From Leptospira_A soteropolitanensis (GTDB taxonomy: Bacteria > Spirochaetota > Leptospiria > Leptospirales > Leptospiraceae), in NCBI RefSeq assembly GCF_026151335.1, contig NZ_JAMQPP010000008.1: a stretch of 64,000 nt of DNA. One strand, 5' to 3'. Every line of letters begins with the position of its first letter. Position 1 is the stretch's first letter. Both the position numbers and the translations under genes were made by a program. Under the pieces are notes generated by a model that saw only the letters and a program-made list of their open reading frames with translations, was not told the origin of the DNA and searched no databases. This document shows positions 62,417 to 64,000 of this stretch, piece by piece.

Positions 62417-63466
62417 ATGAACTTTAAAAATTTCCGTTATCTAAGTATGGCCTTTGGTGCCCTACTCCTTATTTATATTGTATATCGAATCATTAATCCA
62501 AACACATTGGAAACTACGAATGAGGAGAATCCAAATGACATTGCCGAATCTTATTTTAGAACGCAAAGTGATGGATTCTCCGTGGATCCATTCTACCTAG
62601 AATCAGCAAAAACAATCTTTTCTGCTGACGGACGATTCCTTCGTTTCGATGAAATATTGGGACGAGCTAAATCAGGTGAACTCAATTTAGTTTCCGAACT
62701 TTGGAATTTGCGCAGGCAATGTCCAGAAGGAAGCACTAGAGAACAATGTCATGAATATATCAAAGCGTTTCTTAAAAACGAATATAGTGGAGATGATGCC
62801 AAAAGACTGATCAACATGCTTTCCAACTATTTAAAATACGAGGAGGCAATGGTTCAATTAGATCCATCCAGCAAATCCTACTCAAACCAAGAAAGATACG
62901 AACAAATCAAACAGCTACGTAGAAAGTATTTTTCCAAAGAAGATGCAGAACTCATCTTCGGATTGGAAGAAGCTACTGCTGATTTTAGTTTTAACAGAAA
63001 AAATTTCCTCGATGAAACTAAAAATCTAAAAGCAGACGAAAGACTGAGATTGTATGAAGACTATCGAAAAAAATCTTTTGGAAACTTTTACAACGCTGTA
63101 GTCGCAAGAGAACCATTATATGATAAGTTTGAAAATGAAATGGATTTACGGCAGGCTGAACTTTCAAAGTTATCTGGATTAGAGAGAGAATCAAAAGAAA
63201 AAGAAGTTCGAATTCGTTACTTTGGGAAAGATGGAAATGATCGAATGGAAAAGGTTCTCAAAGAAATGAAAGAAGAAGAGGAAAAGATTTCTAAACTTCA
63301 AGTAGCAGAAAAAAACCTACTAAAAAACTATCCCAATCTTTCTGAATCAGAGCGCGAAAAAAAAATAATGGAACTTAGAATCCAAACCTTAGGAAGTAAG
63401 GAATTAGCCGAGGAATATACAAGAAGAATGGAATATGAGAAAACACTCAAAAATTCCGAAAATTAA
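62417..63466 (+). CDS. Lipase-specific foldase (Lif)-like protein
   Basis: An N-terminal membrane anchor (AFGALLLIYIVYRIINP, residues 13-29), a linker, then an all-helical domain of 280 residues with many Glu/Lys. Lif foldases share this build and a conserved RxxFDY..L...GE element; here RFLRFDEILGRAKSGE (about residue 73-88) corresponds closely. The gene directly follows a secreted family I lipase, exactly as in Pseudomonas and Burkholderia. The role would be folding of the lipase in the periplasm before export. It overlaps the downstream lnt gene by 32 bp in another frame. Confidence 0.75.
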   Translation: MNFKNFRYLSMAFGALLLIYIVYRIINPNTLETTNEENPNDIAESYFRTQSDGFSVDPFYLESAKTIFSADGRFLRFDEILGRAKSGELNLVSELWNLRRQCPEGSTREQCHEYIKAFLKNEYSGDDAKRLINMLSNYLKYEEAMVQLDPSSKSYSNQERYEQIKQLRRKYFSKEDAELIFGLEEATADFSFNRKNFLDETKNLKADERLRLYEDYRKKSFGNFYNAVVAREPLYDKFENEMDLRQAELSKLSGLERESKEKEVRIRYFGKDGNDRMEKVLKEMKEEEEKISKLQVAEKNLLKNYPNLSESEREKKIMELRIQTLGSKELAEEYTRRMEYEKTLKNSEN

Positions 63467-64000
63467 ATATCCCGTTCTTTTAATTTTTCCAGTAGCAATC
63501 TTTTTTGCTTTGGCACTAGAGCCCTTCGGATTCTCATCCGCTGGGTTCCTTTGTTTTTTTTTACTACTCTATCTTACTAAACAACTTACCATCTTATCTA
63601 ACTGGAAACAAACGATCGTCGCGACCGTATTATTTTCAGGACTTGTGACTTTGACCAGTTTCTATTGGATATGGAACGCGATAAGAAACATATCTGGCCA
63701 CGGACTTGTCATTTCCTTTTTGCTTTTTATCGTATATGCCCTTCTTTCATTTTATAAAATTGGGATTATTTTTTTTGGTTCTGTTTTTCTCACCAAACAA
63801 AGAAACGTAAAAGATTCCTATTTTTTTTTATTAGTAATCCCTTCTCTTTTTTTAATTTCAGATTGGATTTGCCCAATGATCTTTCCCGTATATTGGGGAG
63901 ATTTATTTCGAAACCAGATCCTTTGGCGTCAAATGGCAAGATTTGGCGTTGAAGTATTAGGATTTGTTTCGATTTTCTCTACCTCACTTTTATATTTAAT
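63435..64000 (+). CDS. lnt: Apolipoprotein N-acyltransferase (3' end outside window)
   Basis: Begins at an ATG inside the foldase-like gene (MRKHSKIPKIKYPVLL) and stays open to the window end. The first 188 residues contain five or six TM helices and the early Lnt motifs FALALEPFGF and SFYWIWNAI, then SDWICPMIFPVYWGD. The enzyme adds the third acyl chain to lipoproteins in the inner membrane, using phospholipid. The nitrilase-like catalytic domain is beyond the window. Assignment rests on the N-terminal motifs. Confidence 0.85.
   Translation, partial: MRKHSKIPKIKYPVLLIFPVAIFFALALEPFGFSSAGFLCFFLLLYLTKQLTILSNWKQTIVATVLFSGLVTLTSFYWIWNAIRNISGHGLVISFLLFIVYALLSFYKIGIIFFGSVFLTKQRNVKDSYFFLLVIPSLFLISDWICPMIFPVYWGDLFRNQILWRQMARFGVEVLGFVSIFSTSLLYL

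Overview
The window is about 64 kb of a low-GC, gene-dense spirochaete chromosome and almost certainly comes from Leptospira, probably a saprophytic-type species. The pointers to Leptospira are: 5S rRNA genes standing alone without 16S or 23S genes nearby, many lipoproteins with loose spirochaetal lipoboxes (for example LMIG-C, FFQ-C, FSN-C), SpoIIE-type phosphatase/STAS/two-component signalling in abundance, and large outer-membrane proteins with signal peptides. The genus is inferred from protein character, not from a database search. I saw no transposase, phage gene, tRNA or CRISPR array.

Layout. 1-4.5 kb: end of a thioredoxin-TPR gene, then on the minus strand a small conserved-looking protein, an O-antigen-type ABC exporter (Wzm/Wzt) and UDP-glucose 6-dehydrogenase. 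4.5-10.7 kb: a putative outer-membrane protein, then a minus operon of glycogen phosphorylase, stand-alone response regulator, HEAT-repeat protein and a secreted protein. 10.8-16.1 kb: DUF192 lipoprotein, enoyl-CoA hydratase, SpoIIE phosphatase and a secreted protein on minus; a secreted HELGH zincin and a beta-barrel candidate on plus. 16.2-25.8 kb: a plus-strand chemosensory operon (frameshifted MCP, CheW, CheA, CheB, a kinase with a degenerate receiver, two CheY proteins, a large membrane histidine kinase) with no CheR. 25.8-30.1 kb: minus operon HtrA protease, aminotransferase, glutamate racemase, PurM. 30-42.7 kb: a zinc peptidase lipoprotein, then an envelope operon on minus made of a 1010-residue AsmA/YdbH-like protein, a YdbL-like (DUF1318) lipoprotein and a giant 2648-residue beta-propeller/TPR/CHAT-like lipoprotein. 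42.7-48.7 kb: STAS protein, sigma-region-4-like protein, NhaC antiporter, Nramp-like transporter and a hybrid histidine kinase.

49-56.1 kb is a cassette bracketed by two direct copies of a roughly 330-bp unit that contains a 5S rRNA gene plus conserved downstream hairpins. Inside it are an outer-membrane protein, a ferredoxin-type oxidoreductase, a carotenoid/retinol-saturase-like flavoprotein, a divergent TetR regulator with a perfect 23-bp palindrome between them, a VOC protein and a lipoprotein. 56.2-64 kb holds a GyrI-like protein, a PrsW-type intramembrane protease overlapping a TonB-like membrane protein, glycyl-tRNA synthetase, a GNAT acetyltransferase, a secreted lipase followed by a strong hairpin terminator and a lipase-foldase-like (Lif) gene, and the start of apolipoprotein N-acyltransferase (lnt).

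The most unusual items are the duplicated 5S unit flanking a regulated redox cassette, the giant lipoprotein coupled to a YdbH/YnbE/YdbL-like envelope bridge, the chemosensory operon with its broken receptor and triple EFGLF repeat in CheA, and the lipase/foldase pair.
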